Origin: Pseudonocardia nigra
Lineage (GTDB): Bacteria; Actinomycetota; Actinomycetes; Mycobacteriales; Pseudonocardiaceae
DNA length: 64,000 bases
Direction: 5' to 3'
NCBI RefSeq assembly: GCF_019396355.1
Contig: NZ_JAHKRK010000001.1
Coordinates: 1 to 64,000 of the forward strand
In this document: one piece after another, positions 28,297 to 37,337 of the stretch
Layout: every line of letters begins with the position of its first letter
Numbering within the stretch: position 1 is the stretch's first letter
Made by a program: the position numbers and the translations under genes
Notes under the pieces: model-generated
Told to the model about the DNA's origin: nothing
The model's database searches: none
The model's input: only the letters and a program-made list of their open reading frames with translations

Positions 28297-29047
28297 TCCG
28301 ACGTTCCGCAGCTACCTCGACACGGTCCACGGGCACCTCGAGCGGATCCTCACCGAGGAGGCGGGCGCGATCCGCGCGGCAGCCGAGCTGCTCGCCGACC
28401 AGATCGCGGCCGACCGGCTCGTGCACGTGTTCGGCCCCGGCGGACACTCCAACCTCGCGGCGCAGGAGGTGTTCTTCCGCGCGGGCGGGCTCATGCACAT
28501 CTCGGCGATCCTCGACGAGGGCACGCTGCTGTCCAACGGCGCACTGCGGTCGATGGCGATCGAGCGCACCCCCGGCTACGGGCGCGTGGTGATCAGCGAC
28601 CGCGGCCTGGGCGACGGCGACCTGCTCGTGCTCGTCAACGCCTACGGGATCAACGCGGCGCTCATCGACGCCGCGCTCACCGCCCGCGAGCGCGGCGTGC
28701 GGCTGATCGGGATCAGCTCGCGCGAGCACGCCGAGCGGACCGCGGCCCACCACCCGGCACGCCACCCGACGAAGGCGAACCTGCACGACCTGGTGGACGT
28801 CGCGATCGACAGCAAGGTGCCGATCGGCGACGCGGTCATGGACGTGCCCGGGTCGGCCGAGCCCGTCGCCGCGGTATCGACGTTCACCAATGCCTACGTG
28901 CTCAACTGTCTCACGCTCGCCACCGTCGAGGCGCTCGCCGCCCGCGGGATCGAGCCGCCGGTGTGGCGCAGCGGCAACGCGCCGGGCGGCGACGAGGCGA
29001 ACGGCCGGTTCCTCGACCGGTTCCGGGGGCGGGTGCGGTCCCTCTGA
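28289..29047 (+). CDS. SIS domain sugar-phosphate protein
   Basis: A 252-residue protein with a single SIS (sugar isomerase) domain. The phosphosugar site region VHVFGPGGHSNLAAQEVFFRAGG and DGDLLVLVNAYGINAALIDAAL fit MurQ/GmhA-like SIS proteins, and the length matches stand-alone SIS proteins. The start is GTG 28289, overlapping nagB by 8 bp. In this operon it might be an aminohexose-phosphate isomerase or an etherase-like enzyme. The exact reaction is unknown. Confidence 0.82.
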   Translation: MPDPTFRSYLDTVHGHLERILTEEAGAIRAAAELLADQIAADRLVHVFGPGGHSNLAAQEVFFRAGGLMHISAILDEGTLLSNGALRSMAIERTPGYGRVVISDRGLGDGDLLVLVNAYGINAALIDAALTARERGVRLIGISSREHAERTAAHHPARHPTKANLHDLVDVAIDSKVPIGDAVMDVPGSAEPVAAVSTFTNAYVLNCLTLATVEALAARGIEPPVWRSGNAPGGDEANGRFLDRFRGRVRSL

Positions 29048-30195
29048 TGAACGCTGTGAACCTCTGGGGCCGGGACCCGGCCACCGGGCGCGTCCTCGAC
29101 GTCGTGACCGACGGCCCGGTGGTCGCGCACGTGCAGCACGTCGCCGACCCGGCGGACGACGTCCCGTGGCTGCTGCCGGGGCTGGTCGACCTGCAGGTCA
29201 ACGGCTACGGCGGGCACGACGTCAACGGGCCCGACGTGACCCCCGATGCCGTGGTCGCGCTCGTCCGCGCCCTCGCCCGCGCGGGTACGACCACCGTGGT
29301 CCCGACCGTGATCACGGCGGCGGAGGAGGACATCGTCCGGTCGCTGCGCGCGATCGCCGAAGCGCGTGCCCGCGACAAGGCCACCCGCCGGGCGGTCCCG
29401 TGCGTGCACGTGGAGGGCCCGCACATCTCGCCCGAGGACGGCCCGCGCGGTGTGCATCCCGCCGCGCAGGTCCGACCGCCGGACCCGGCCGAGTTCGACC
29501 GCTGGCAGCGGGCGGCCGACGGGCTCGTCGGCATCGTGACGCTCTCCCCGCACCACCCGGAGGCGGTCGCCTACACCGAGCACCTGACGCGGGCGGGCGC
29601 GGTCGTCGCGATCGGCCACACGCACGCCACGCCCGAGCAGGTGCGGGCGGTCGTCGACGCCGGGGCGCTCCTCTCGACCCACCTCGGCAACGGGGCGCAC
29701 GCGATGCTCCCCCGCCACCCGAACCACCTGTGGGCCCAGCTCGCCGACGATCGCCTCACGGCCGGGTTCATCGCCGACGGCCACCACCTGCCCGCCGACA
29801 CCCTGACGGCGATGCTGCGCGCGAAGGGCCTCGACCGGGCGGTGCTGGTGTCCGACTCCGTCGCGCTGGCCGGGATGCCGCCGGGCGAGTACACGACCCC
29901 GGTGGGCGGCTCCGTCGTGCTGTCCGCGGACGGGAGGCTGTCCGAGGCCGGCACTCCCTATCTCGCGGGCGCGGCGCGGTCGCTGGCCGACGGCGTCGCA
30001 CAGGTCGCGCGCCTCACGGGGATCCCGTTCGCCGCCGCGGTCCGGCTCGCGACCGCCAACCCCGGCCGCTTCGTCGGCGGTCGCGGCCGGTTGACCCCCG
30101 GCGCCCAGGCCGACCTGCTGCTCGCCGACCACTCCCCCGGCGACACAGCGCTGCGGATCCGCCGGGTGGTCGCCGGGGGCGAGGTCGTGGCGTGA
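29047..30195 (+). CDS. nagA: N-acetylglucosamine-6-phosphate deacetylase
   Basis: A 382-residue amidohydrolase that removes acetate from N-acetylhexosamine 6-phosphates. Metal and catalytic residues look complete: LPGLVDLQVNGYGGHDVN at the barrel start, HVEGPHIS with the metal-binding Glu, IGHTHATPEQ and LSTHLGNGAHAM with the two His ligands, and LVSDSVALAGM with the catalytic Asp. The ATG shares bases with the upstream stop (TGATG). It gives the operon a defined N-acetylated amino-sugar phosphate step. Confidence 0.93.
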   Translation: MNAVNLWGRDPATGRVLDVVTDGPVVAHVQHVADPADDVPWLLPGLVDLQVNGYGGHDVNGPDVTPDAVVALVRALARAGTTTVVPTVITAAEEDIVRSLRAIAEARARDKATRRAVPCVHVEGPHISPEDGPRGVHPAAQVRPPDPAEFDRWQRAADGLVGIVTLSPHHPEAVAYTEHLTRAGAVVAIGHTHATPEQVRAVVDAGALLSTHLGNGAHAMLPRHPNHLWAQLADDRLTAGFIADGHHLPADTLTAMLRAKGLDRAVLVSDSVALAGMPPGEYTTPVGGSVVLSADGRLSEAGTPYLAGAARSLADGVAQVARLTGIPFAAAVRLATANPGRFVGGRGRLTPGAQADLLLADHSPGDTALRIRRVVAGGEVVA

Positions 30196-31502
30196 GGGCC
30201 GGCGTCGCCGTCCGGGACGTGACGCCGCGGCCCGGGGCGGCGATGTCCGGGTTCGTGGCCCGCGAGGCGCGCGCGAGCGGGGTGCACGACCCCCTGCTGG
30301 TGCACGCGCTGGTGGTCGAGGACACGGCGCTGGTGACGGTGGACGCCGTCGGGCTGCACGAGGACGACTGCGCGGAGATCCGCAGGCGGTGCGGCCTGCC
30401 CGCGGAGCGCGTCGTCGTCCACGCGACGCACACCCACGGCGGCCCGGCGAGCATGCGGGGCCGCCTCGGCGGGCCGGTCGACGCGACGTGGCTCGACGGA
30501 GTGATCGCGACCTGCGTCGACGCGGTGGACGCCGCGCGGGCCGCGCGCGAGCCGGTCGAGGTGCTGGCCGGGTACGGCGCGGACCCCGGCGTGGCCCGCA
30601 ACCGGCGCCGGCCCGGTGGACCCGTGGATGACGCGCTCCCGGTGGTGCACCTGCGCCGCCCGGACGGCTCGCTGCTCGCGGCCGTCGTGTCCTACGCGTG
30701 CCACCCGGTGGTCCTCGGCGCGGACAACACGCTGCTCACCGCCGACTACCCCGGGGTCGTCCGCCGGATCCTGGGCGAGCGGCTCGGCGGCCCGGTGCTG
30801 TTCGTGACCGGCTGCGCGGGCGACGCCAACACCGGCCACAGCGCGCACGCGTCGATCTCGACGGCCACGGCCGCCGATCGCACCTTCGCCGAGTGCGAAC
30901 GGGTCGGCGTCCACATCGCCGAGGCCGCGCTGGCCGCGGCCCCACGGCCCGGCCCGGCGGCGGTGGCCGCGGCCCGCCGGGAGGTGGCGCTCGACCTCGA
31001 CGTCCCCGACCCCGCAGCGCTCGCCGCCGACGTCGCGGCGTGGGAGGCGGAAGCGGCCGAGGCCGACCCCGCCCGGGCAGCGCTCATGCGCTGCTGGGCC
31101 GACTGGGGGCGCCGGATACTCGCCCGCGAGAGCAACCCGGCGCCGTGGCCCGCCCCGGTGAACGTCCTGCGGTGGGGCCCCGCGCTGGTCGTCGCGCTAC
31201 CCGGCGAACCGTTCGCCGCGACCGCGCGACGGATCCGGGAACACGCGGCGGGCACGGGCGCGACCGTCCTGGTGGCGGGGTACAGCAACGGCTGTCCCGG
31301 ATACCTTCCGCCGGCGGACGAGTACGCCTGCGGCGGCTACGAGGTGGACGAGGCCCACCGCTACTACGGCACGCCCGGCCGGTTCGCCCGCGGCTCGGCC
31401 GAACGGCTCGTCGACCAGGCCGAACGGGCCCTCATGGGGACGAGGAGTGGGTCCGACGGCTCCGCGGACCGGTCCGACCCAGAATGCTCGGAACGCAGCT
31501 GA
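30192..31502 (+). CDS. Neutral/alkaline ceramidase-like protein
   Basis: A 436-residue protein resembling the N-terminal catalytic part of neutral/alkaline non-lysosomal ceramidases and the many bacterial relatives of unknown activity. Conserved zinc-site-like stretches are VHATHTHGGPASMRG, VVSYACHPVVLG and FVTGCAGDANTG. No signal peptide is evident, so a cytoplasmic amidase role is more likely than lipid hydrolysis. The GTG start overlaps the nagA stop, making it the last gene of the amino-sugar operon. An amide substrate related to N-acyl amino sugars would fit the context (inference). Confidence 0.75.
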   Translation: MRAGVAVRDVTPRPGAAMSGFVAREARASGVHDPLLVHALVVEDTALVTVDAVGLHEDDCAEIRRRCGLPAERVVVHATHTHGGPASMRGRLGGPVDATWLDGVIATCVDAVDAARAAREPVEVLAGYGADPGVARNRRRPGGPVDDALPVVHLRRPDGSLLAAVVSYACHPVVLGADNTLLTADYPGVVRRILGERLGGPVLFVTGCAGDANTGHSAHASISTATAADRTFAECERVGVHIAEAALAAAPRPGPAAVAAARREVALDLDVPDPAALAADVAAWEAEAAEADPARAALMRCWADWGRRILARESNPAPWPAPVNVLRWGPALVVALPGEPFAATARRIREHAAGTGATVLVAGYSNGCPGYLPPADEYACGGYEVDEAHRYYGTPGRFARGSAERLVDQAERALMGTRSGSDGSADRSDPECSERS

Positions 31503-31525
31503 TCGGATGGCCGACCGGGAGGTGG

Positions 31526-31951
31526 CTACGTAAGCGTCGCCCGGCACTCGAACAGCCGGCCACGCGCGCTGCCTCCAACCTCGACGACGTCGAGGACGCC
31601 TTCGAGCACACCGAAGACGGAGTTCAGCCACGCGTACCGCTCGTCGCCCGTCTGAAAGCGGCAGGACGTGACGAAAACCCGCGCGCCGTCGTCGCGACGC
31701 AAGGTGGCAACGCCGTCCAGCTCGACCCAGGCACGCGCACCGTCCCGCGTCCTCAGCAGACCGCGCAGGGTCGGCTGGTTGACGTTGTCCGGGCGGCGGC
31801 GAGCGAGGTTCGTCAGATGCAGGGTCCCATCGAGTCGCTCCCCGGTCACCGAGCCCTCCATGGTGCCGTAGATCTGGCCTCCGCTCCCGGAATCCAGGTT
31901 GTCCAACGACGTGTACGTCAGCTCGACAGCGCCAAGCTCTGCCAGGTCCAT
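31526..31951 (-). CDS. DUF3237 domain protein
   Basis: A 141-residue protein starting MDLAELGAVELTYTSLDNLDSGSGGQIYGTM... at ATG 31951, which has GGAGGAG just upstream. The family is a small beta-barrel of unknown function; recognisable parts are GTLHLTNLARRRPDNV and FQTGDERYAWLNSVFGVLEG. It is convergent with the ceramidase-like gene, with only 23 bp between stops. Nothing in the surroundings fixes its role. Confidence 0.75.
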   Translation of the reverse strand: MDLAELGAVELTYTSLDNLDSGSGGQIYGTMEGSVTGERLDGTLHLTNLARRRPDNVNQPTLRGLLRTRDGARAWVELDGVATLRRDDGARVFVTSCRFQTGDERYAWLNSVFGVLEGVLDVVEVGGSARGRLFECRATLT

Positions 31952-32066
31952 CGCTCCTCCCCCGCCCCACCCTGAACGCACCCTGCTCGGCGAGAGAGAG
32001 GGTGGCACACACCGACCACGTTCGCACCATCCGCGGGGACAGCACCATCCCGCAACGCGGAGAGCG

Positions 32067-32857
32067 TCAGATCGGCCGGGACGTGCACGCGGCCACGAGT
32101 GCGGGGAGCACCTCGTCGAGTGGTTCGCGGAGCACGGCGGTGGCGTGCCCGTCGTAGGGGGTGGGCTCGGCGTTGCAGACGACCAGATCCGCACCGGCGC
32201 TGAGGGCGAGGTCGGCGAACCCTGCGGCCGGGTGGACGGTCAGCGAGGTGCCTGCGGCGAGGAAGAGGTCACAGTCCAGCGCTGCGCGCCGGCTCTGCCG
32301 CACGATCTCCTCGTCCAGGGCCTGACCGAAGGACACGGTGCTGGATTTCAGGATCCCGCCGCAGTCCAGGCACGGAGGATCCTCCTCGCCCGCCGCGACC
32401 CGGGCGAGGGCGTCGTGCATCGTGCCCCGCGTGCCGCAGTCCAGGCACACCGTGCCGAACATCGAGCCGTGCAACTCGAGGACGTAGGCGGGATCGAGCC
32501 CGCCACGCTGGTGGAGCCGTCGATGTTCTGGGTGAGCACCGCGCGCAGGCGGCCGCGTTCGGCCAGCTCGACGAAGGCGCGGTGGCCCGCGGTGGGCACG
32601 GCGTCCCATGCAGGGTGCGATGCGCGGCTCCGCCAGGACTCGCGCCGCACCTCGGGGTCGGCGACGTAGCTGTGGATGTCGCTCAGCCGCTGTGCCTCGG
32701 GGTTCTTCGTCCACACGCCGTTCGGGCCCCGGAAGTCCGGAATGCCCGCGGCAGTGGAGAGACCGGCACCGGTCAGAGCGGTGATCCGGCGCGCGGACGC
32801 GAACAGCTCCCGCGCCCGCTGCCACTCGCGCTCGGTGTCGGTACCCCGTTCCGCCAT
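32067..32857 (-). pseudogene. Sir2 family NAD-dependent deacylase, frameshifted
   Basis: A sirtuin that would remove acyl groups from lysines using NAD+. The N-terminus from ATG 32857 contains TALTGAGLSTAAGIPDFRGPNGVW, and LTQNIDG is intact. One base then appears to be missing at about 32518, so LHQRGGLDPAYVLELHGSM continues in another frame. The catalytic His (ELHG), two CLDC zinc motifs and AAGTSLTVHPAAG follow normally to 32067. Everything but the single slip looks intact, so a sequencing error is as likely as true inactivation. Confidence 0.82.
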
Positions 32858-32880
32858 TGCGCCAGCCTGCCACCCGGTCG

Positions 32881-34167
32881 CTACGCCGGCTGCACGTATG
32901 GGATCGTCTGCGGCCCCTCGGGCAGCACGCACACCCGCGCGTCCTTGCCCGCCGCGGCCAGGGCCTCCTCCACCGTGGCCGCGACGTCCGCCGTCTGCTC
33001 CAGGTGTGCGGCCTCCAGCGCGTGGTCGGACAGGTAGGACGTGTGCATCACGACCCGCGCCTGGACCTGCACCTTGGCCTGCACCTGCACCTGCCACTGG
33101 TCGGGCAGCGTCTCCGGGCGGGCCGCGATCGCGTCGAGCAGCGCGCGCGGGGACGGCGCGGACTCCAGCACCTCGCGGTAGGAGCCGTGGTTGGGGAACC
33201 CGTCGCGGCACTCGGCCGCGCAGACGATGGTGCCGCCGTCCCGGACGACCGTGGCCGCGGCGGACATGCCCTTCACCGACTGGTAGAGGTTCTGGTCGAG
33301 CGGATAGCCGGAGTTGGTGGTGACGACCACGTCGAAGCGCCCCGGCACCGGCACCATCGCGAGCCGCTTGGCGGCCTCCCGCGCGGCGGCGTGCATCGCG
33401 AACAGCTCGCCGCCGAACGCCTCGACGATCGTCTGCTCGCGGTTGAGAACCACGTCCAGCCCGAAGTGCACCCCGCCGACGGCCCCGACGACCGCGCGGA
33501 TGTCGTCGTGCACCGGGTTGCCCTCGCAGACCGCCCAGGTGGCCTGCGGATGGCCGATGCGGCGGGCGTCGTGCAGGGTGAGCACGGTGTCGAGGCCGGC
33601 CAGGCCGGGGGCGACGAGCTTCGGGCCGCCGCTGAACCCCGCGAAGAAGTGCGGCTCGACGAACCCGGTGGTGATCCGCAGATCCGCCTCGACCCAGTGC
33701 CGGTTCAGCCACACCGGCACCCCGTCGCCGTGGGAGCCCAGGTCCACCAGGGACGAGGGCTCGCGGGCGTCGTGGTTGAGCACGTGCACGGCGTCGACGA
33801 CCTCGTCGCCGAGCATCGCGCGGATCTCGGCCTCGGTGTTGCCGCGGTGGGTGCCGGTGGCGACGAGGATGACGACGTCGTCGAGGTCGATGATCCCGTC
33901 GAGCTCCGCGAGCACGGCGGGGATCATGAGGTGCCGCGGCTGCGCCCGCGTGCCGTCGCACATCGAGATCGCGACCTTCTGGCCCCGCCGGGCGATCTCC
34001 CGCAGCGGCGGGCCCGCGACGGGGTTGTGCAGCGCCTCGCGGAGCACCGCCCGCTGGTCGGGGGCACCCGGCGTCCAGACGGGCTCCACCACGGTCGTGC
34101 GGGCGGTGGGCAGCTCCACGGACAGGCCGTTCTCGCCGTACGCGAGCCGCACCTGCGTCGTCCCCAT
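32881..34167 (-). CDS. larA: LarA-like nickel-pincer lactate racemase family protein
   Basis: A 428-residue protein of the LarA family (lactate racemase and relatives acting on 2-hydroxy acids with a nickel-pincer cofactor). Typical segments are AISMCDGTRAQPRHLMIPAVL, ILVATGTHRGNTEAEIRAMLG, LNHDA and FVEPHFFAGFSGGPKLVAPGLAG, where the histidines and lysine contact the cofactor in characterised members. I chose ATG 34167 (MGTTQVRLAYGENGLSVELP). Starts at 34182 and 34191 overlap a palindrome that looks like an operator. No larB, larC or larE is in the window. An odd VQVQAKVQVQAR stretch interrupts the C-terminal part. Confidence 0.87.
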   Translation of the reverse strand: MGTTQVRLAYGENGLSVELPTARTTVVEPVWTPGAPDQRAVLREALHNPVAGPPLREIARRGQKVAISMCDGTRAQPRHLMIPAVLAELDGIIDLDDVVILVATGTHRGNTEAEIRAMLGDEVVDAVHVLNHDAREPSSLVDLGSHGDGVPVWLNRHWVEADLRITTGFVEPHFFAGFSGGPKLVAPGLAGLDTVLTLHDARRIGHPQATWAVCEGNPVHDDIRAVVGAVGGVHFGLDVVLNREQTIVEAFGGELFAMHAAAREAAKRLAMVPVPGRFDVVVTTNSGYPLDQNLYQSVKGMSAAATVVRDGGTIVCAAECRDGFPNHGSYREVLESAPSPRALLDAIAARPETLPDQWQVQVQAKVQVQARVVMHTSYLSDHALEAAHLEQTADVAATVEEALAAAGKDARVCVLPEGPQTIPYVQPA

Positions 34168-34176
34168 GTCTGGCCC

Positions 34177-34190
34177 TGTCATATCTGACA
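34177..34190. promoter_or_regulatory. Operator-like palindrome TGTCA-N4-TGACA
   Basis: A perfect 5-bp inverted repeat around TATC in the short gap between divergent larA and the acylase gene, 9 bp before the preferred larA start. GntR/FCD regulators of lactate genes bind palindromes of this general size. No regulator gene is adjacent. Confidence 0.4.
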
Positions 34191-34239
34191 TCGTAGGTGG
34201 GCGATCTCTGCCGACCCCCAGCGACGGAGGACCGAGCCC

Positions 34240-36573
34240 GTGCCGGAGCCCACCGAGTACCGCGTGCCAGGACTGTCCGCCCCGGTCGAGGTGCTCGTCG
34301 ACACCTGGGGCGTGCCGCACCTCTACGCCTCCTGCGCCCAGGACGTCTTCCTCGCGCAGGGGTTCACCGCGGCCCGCGACCGGCTGTTCCAGCTCGACCT
34401 GTGGCGGCGGCGCGGGCTCGGGCTGCTCGCGGAGGTGTTCGGGCCGGACTACGTCGAGCACGACCGGGCCGCGCGGCTGTTCCTCTACCGCGGCGACATG
34501 CACGCGGAGTGGCTCGCGTACGGCTCGGACACCAAACGGATCACCACCTCGTTCGTCACCGGCATCAACGCGTTCGTCGCCCTGTGCGAGGAGCGCCCGG
34601 ACCTCCTTCCGCCGGAGTTCGCCGCGCTCGGGTTCCGGCCGTCGCGCTGGGCGCCCGCCGACGTCGCCCGGATCCGCAGCCACGGCCTGTTCGGCAACCT
34701 CGAGCAGGAGGTGGCGCGGGCGCTGACGCTGCGCGACTTCGGCCCGCAGGTGGAGGACCTGCGCCGGGTCCGCGAGCCGGCACGCCCGATCACGGTCCCC
34801 GACGGCCTCGACCTCTCGCTGATCCCCGACGACGTCCTGCGCGTCTACCGGCTCGCGACCACGCCGCCGGTGCTCGGCGCCCCCGCCGCGAGCCTCGCCG
34901 GGCGCACCGACCCGGAGGGCAGCAACAACTGGGTGGTCGGCGGCGGCCGGACCGCCACCGGGCGCCCGCTGCTCGCGAACGACCCGCACCGCACGGTCGG
35001 GCTGCCGTCACTGCGCTACCTCGCGCACCTGTCCGCGCCGGGCCTGGACGTGATCGGCGCGGGCGAGCCGGCCCTGCCCGGGATCTCCATCGGCCACAAC
35101 GGGCACATCGCGTTCGGCCTGACCATCTTCCCGATCGACCAGGAGGACCTCTACGTCTACCGGACCCACCCGGAACGCGCGGACGAGTACTCCTACCGCG
35201 ACCGGTGGGAGCCGATGACGACCGTGACCGAGGAGATACCGGTCGCCGGCGGCGAACCCGTCCCCGTCGAGCTGCACTTCACCCGGCACGGGCCGGTGAT
35301 CCACGCCGACCCCCAGTGGCACACCGCGTTCGCCGTGCGTGCGGCGTGGCTCGAGCCGGGCATGGCGCCCTACCTCGGCAGCATCGAGTACATGACGGCG
35401 CCGACGTGCGACGCGTTCGTCGCGAGCATGAACCGCTGGGGCGCGCCGGGCGAGAACCAGGTCTACGCCGACCCGGCCGGCACGATCGGCTGGCACCCGG
35501 CGGGGCTCGTGCCGATCCGCCCGAACTGGGACGGGATGCTGCCGGTGCCCGGCGACGGCCGGTACGAGTGGCAGGGCTTCCACGACATGGACGAGCTGCC
35601 GTCGTCGGAGAACCCGGAGCGGGACTGGGTCGCCACGGCGAACGAGATGAACCTCCCCGCCGACTACCCGAACGACGAGCGCACGATCACCTACGACTGG
35701 TACCACCGCTACCGGCACGACCGGATCAGCGAGGTGCTGCGCGACGCCCGCGGCGTCACCGTGGCCGACTGCGTCGCGCTGCAGGGCGACTACGGCAACG
35801 TCGCCGCGCGGCACGTGCTGGCCGCGCTGGCCGGGCTCGAGCCGGACGGCGCGGACGTGGCCACCGGGCTGGCGCTCCTGGCGGGCTGGGACGGCGACGA
35901 GTCGGCGGATTCGGCGGCCGCGGCGCTGTACGAGGTGTGGCATCGCCGGCACCTGCGGCCGCGGCTGCTGTCGGCGGCGCTCGCGCGCCTGGTGCCTCCG
36001 GACCGGGTGGCCGAGGCGCTCGCCCGGATCACCCCGGACGAGGCCCGCTCGGGCGACATGCGCACCGATCTCGCCCTGCTGGGCGACCCGGCGATCCTCG
36101 GCGGCGGTGACCCGGCCGCCGGGCCGACGGTGCTCGGCGCGCTGCTGCTGGACACCCTCGCGGCCGCGGTCCGCGAGACCCGTGAGCTGCTCGGCCCCGA
36201 CCCCGGCGCATGGGCGTGGGGCCGGCTGCACCACGCCCGGCTGGAGCACCCCGCCGCGCTGCTGCTGCCCGACGACTTCCCCGGCACGCAGGTGGGCCCG
36301 CTCCCCCGCGGCGGCAGCGGCAACACGGTCGGCAACACCGCCCACGACGACACGTTCCGGCAGACGGCCGGGGCGACGTTCCGCATCGTCGTCGACGTCG
36401 GCGATTGGGACCTGTCGGTGGCGATGAACTCCCCCGGCCAGTCCGGCCGCCCGGGCGACCCGCACTACGCCGACCTGTTCCCGGAGTGGGCGGTCGACGG
36501 GAGTTTCCCGCTGCTCTACAGCCGCGACGCCGTCGAGCAGCACGTCGACCACCGGTTCCGGCTGGTGCCCTGA
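34240..36573 (+). CDS. Penicillin-acylase family Ntn-hydrolase (acylase)
   Basis: A 777-residue precursor of the penicillin G acylase / acyl-homoserine-lactone acylase family. Autocleavage would occur before Ser228 in DPEGSNNWVVGGGRTATG, making alpha and beta chains with Ser as nucleophile. GRPLLANDPH and GENQVYADPAGTIGWHPAG are typical beta-chain motifs. No signal peptide is seen (the protein begins MPEPTEYRVPGL), unlike periplasmic or secreted members, so it is probably cytoplasmic. The start is GTG 34240 with GGAGG nine bases upstream. It is divergent from larA across a 72-bp gap. The amide substrate is unknown. Confidence 0.9.
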   Translation: MPEPTEYRVPGLSAPVEVLVDTWGVPHLYASCAQDVFLAQGFTAARDRLFQLDLWRRRGLGLLAEVFGPDYVEHDRAARLFLYRGDMHAEWLAYGSDTKRITTSFVTGINAFVALCEERPDLLPPEFAALGFRPSRWAPADVARIRSHGLFGNLEQEVARALTLRDFGPQVEDLRRVREPARPITVPDGLDLSLIPDDVLRVYRLATTPPVLGAPAASLAGRTDPEGSNNWVVGGGRTATGRPLLANDPHRTVGLPSLRYLAHLSAPGLDVIGAGEPALPGISIGHNGHIAFGLTIFPIDQEDLYVYRTHPERADEYSYRDRWEPMTTVTEEIPVAGGEPVPVELHFTRHGPVIHADPQWHTAFAVRAAWLEPGMAPYLGSIEYMTAPTCDAFVASMNRWGAPGENQVYADPAGTIGWHPAGLVPIRPNWDGMLPVPGDGRYEWQGFHDMDELPSSENPERDWVATANEMNLPADYPNDERTITYDWYHRYRHDRISEVLRDARGVTVADCVALQGDYGNVAARHVLAALAGLEPDGADVATGLALLAGWDGDESADSAAAALYEVWHRRHLRPRLLSAALARLVPPDRVAEALARITPDEARSGDMRTDLALLGDPAILGGGDPAAGPTVLGALLLDTLAAAVRETRELLGPDPGAWAWGRLHHARLEHPAALLLPDDFPGTQVGPLPRGGSGNTVGNTAHDDTFRQTAGATFRIVVDVGDWDLSVAMNSPGQSGRPGDPHYADLFPEWAVDGSFPLLYSRDAVEQHVDHRFRLVP

Positions 36574-36590
36574 CGGCCAGCGCTCTCCGC

Positions 36591-36644
36591 TCGCTCCGCA
36601 AGCTCCGCTCAGCGCCGATGTTCGCTCCGCAAGCTCCGCTCAGC
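36591..36644 (-). repeat. Two tandem copies of the TGAGCGGAGCTTGCGGAGCGA repeat
   Basis: Two identical 23-bp copies (36591-36613 and 36622-36644; period 31) lie between the convergent acylase and HAD genes. Read on the minus strand each begins GCTGAGCGGAGC. The first TGA is the actual stop codon of the HAD gene, so the repeat begins exactly at that gene's end. Related copies are at 39653-39689 and 60922-60957. Confidence 0.85.
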
Positions 36645-37308
36645 CCGTGCGTGACGGCAGCAGGACGGCCCCCAGCTCCGCGGCGCTGTCGACGATCGCG
36701 ACGGCGCCCGCCTCGGCCAGCTCGCCGGGCAGCCCGTAGCCCCAGCCGACGCCGAGGCAGTCGAGCCCGTTGCGGCGCGCGCCGTCGACGTCGTTGCTGC
36801 GGTCGCCGACCATGACGGCGTCCTGCGGCGACCCGAGCCGGGCCAGCGCCTCGGCCACCACGTCGGCCTTCGTGGGGCGGGCGGCGTCCAGGGTGTCGCC
36901 GACGATCTCCGCGAACAGCTCGTCCCACCCGCGCTCGGCCAGCATCCGCCGGGCGTACACCTCGGCCTTGCTCGTGGCGAGCGCCAGCCGCACGCCGGCG
37001 TCGGCGAGCTCGCGCAGCAGCGCGTCGACCCCCGGGTAGGGCGTGCACTCCAGCAGCCCGCGCTCGGCGTAGTGCCGCCGGTACACCGGCATCACCGCGG
37101 CGGCGGCCTCGGCGCCGATAATCGTCGGCAGCGTCCGGTAGAGCGGCGGGCCGAGGATGCCGCGGTCGATCACGCCCTCGGGCCAGGGCAGGCCGAGCTC
37201 GTCGAACGCCGCGCGGAGCGAGCCGAGGATGCCGTCGGCGGAGTCGACGAGGGTGCCGTCGAGATCGAGCAGGACGGCGGTGGGCAGGCGGTCGGCGCAG
37301 ATCGTCAC
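36640..37308 (-). CDS. HAD family hydrolase (phosphatase)
   Basis: A 222-residue haloacid-dehalogenase-type phosphatase close to phosphoglycolate phosphatases. Motif I is LLDLDGTLVDSADG at 13-26 (nucleophile Asp), a cap domain follows, motif II is LALATSK, and motif IV is AVMVGDRSNDVDGARRNG. The start is GTG 37308 (MTICADRLPTAVL). The stop codon is contributed by a tandem repeat. Last gene of the long minus-strand operon, 29 bp after the SnoaL-like gene. The phosphorylated substrate is unknown. Confidence 0.88.
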   Translation of the reverse strand: MTICADRLPTAVLLDLDGTLVDSADGILGSLRAAFDELGLPWPEGVIDRGILGPPLYRTLPTIIGAEAAAAVMPVYRRHYAERGLLECTPYPGVDALLRELADAGVRLALATSKAEVYARRMLAERGWDELFAEIVGDTLDAARPTKADVVAEALARLGSPQDAVMVGDRSNDVDGARRNGLDCLGVGWGYGLPGELAEAGAVAIVDSAAELGAVLLPSRTG

Positions 37309-37337
37309 GCCCCCATCCTGCCCGCCGCGGGCCGGAC

